Below, piece by piece: positions 63,335-64,000 of a stretch of DNA of 64,000 nt. The position numbers were made by a program, and so were the translations under genes. Numbering within the stretch: position 1 is the stretch's first letter; each line of letters opens with the position of its first letter. Origin of the DNA: Onchocerca volvulus. Lineage: Eukaryota > Nematoda > Chromadorea > Rhabditida > Onchocercidae. The stretch is taken from NCBI GenBank assembly GCA_000499405.2, contig HG738137.1, forward strand, positions 1,922,001 to 1,986,000, written 5' to 3'. The notes under the pieces are model-generated. The model searched no databases. It saw only the letters and a list, made by a program, of their open reading frames with translations, and was not told where the DNA came from.

Positions 63335-63655
63335 ACCTTTGACACTGCTCGCCCTCTTTCTTCCTGGACATTGTTTCGTAACCTTCCAGTCATAACTGAT
63401 AATCCGTCCGGGATATCTCGGGAAATTAGTTCATTGCATTAATTGGACTGTTGACGTTCTCTTTCTCTTCCTAAACATTATCTCGTAACCTTTTAGCCAT
63501 AACTCATGGTCCGTCTGGGATATTTTAGAAGAATAGTTCATTGTATAAGTTGGATCTTTGACACAATCCTCTCTCTGTTTGAACATTATACCGTAACTTT
63601 TTAGCCATAATCAATAATTTATCTGGAATATCTCGGGAGATAAGTGTATTGCATA
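63335..63655. repeat. Degenerate ~107-bp tandem repeat, three copies
   Basis: The marker CGTAACCTTCCAGTCATAA and its variants starts at 63377, 63484 and 63592, so the period is 107-108 bp. Each copy also holds a TTTGACA-like start and a 'CTGGGATAT' or 'CTGGAATATCTCGGG' end. A weaker fourth copy may follow. Confidence 0.75.
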
Positions 63656-64000
63656 CCATACATTTCGTTCTTTTCAAAAGTATAAGCAACACTCATATGT
63701 CCTAAAATTTCAAAAGATAGAATTACTCGTTGACCTTTCAACCTTCCGGCCACTTACTAGTAATAAATGTTCTAAAAATAAATTTGTATGTCATCCAAAT
63801 AATACTTGTCTGATGCAATAAACTACAATATAATTATTAAATTTTAAACAAATATACATAAGTAGCACTAAATAAAGCACTTAAATTTGTTGAAAGATGA
63901 GATAAAAGCTTAAACAAGAAATTTTTAGACAATAGCCTCGGAAATAGACTTGTCATCATCTAAACCAAACTAATTTCATTTAATAAAATTCACTTAAAAT

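Larger units (their letters stand above)
61637..64000. other. Upstream region of the long form, no gene recognised
   Basis: AT-rich DNA beyond the first exon. It contains a 194-bp tandem duplication (62310-62682), a short duplication (63086-63170) and a 107-bp degenerate repeat (63335-63655). No convincing coding exon was found on either strand. The long-form promoter and 5' UTR are expected here. Confidence 0.6.

Noticed and set aside
63199..63393. 64-codon minus-strand frame upstream of exon 1
   Set aside because: Partly inside the 107-bp repeat; copies of the repeat do not keep the frame.
1..64000. CRISPR arrays, operons, bacterial features
   Set aside because: The tandem repeats lack unique spacers of even length, and the DNA is spliced animal sequence.

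Overview
The window is one animal gene caught almost whole. On the minus strand it carries the 5' part of a very long classical (type III / neural-type) cadherin, best read as a nematode hmr-1 (N-cadherin / DE-cadherin family) locus. I joined 42 coding exons by hand between 61636 (start codon) and position 1, where the window cuts the gene. The reading phase matches at all 41 joins without a stop, giving 2043 residues: a signal peptide, 18 extracellular cadherin (EC) repeats whose linkers recur every ~93-124 residues, and the first residues of the membrane-proximal module that begins with the NDNPMRDGE...[14 protein letters not shown] signature. The EGF/laminin-G region, transmembrane helix and catenin-binding tail must lie beyond position 1.

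The organism is a nematode by inference. The DNA is strongly AT-rich, most 3' splice sites read TTTCAG or a close variant, and a second promoter/first exon for a short cadherin sits inside the long gene, as known for C. elegans hmr-1 (HMR-1A epithelial, HMR-1B neuronal). The large introns (24.6 kb, 8.8 kb, 3.1 kb) are unlike the compact C. elegans genome and suggest another clade, perhaps a filarial or other spirurid worm. No species can be named from this window.

Layout from 5' to 3' on the minus strand: 64000-61637 upstream DNA with tandem repeats; 61636-61547 signal-peptide exon; 58404-54180 exons 2-8 (divergent ECs 1-4); 54179-45398 an 8.8-kb intron with repeats and a promoter-like E-box cluster; 45397-31512 exons 9-36 in a dense cluster (ECs 4-16); 31511-6950 a 24.6-kb intron full of satellites and foldback repeats; 6949-6720 exon 37, the last exon private to the long form; 6621-6269 the alternative first exon of the short form; 2919-1 exons 38-42, shared by both forms.

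The two forms work as one switch. The long transcript joins exon 37 to exon 38. The short transcript starts at its own exon, which carries a signal peptide and a replacement for the N-terminal half of EC17, and joins the same exon 38 in the same phase (2). The short form therefore has only two ECs before the shared module. No other protein-coding gene, tRNA or rRNA was recognised. The remaining open frames are AT-rich chance frames or lie in introns.
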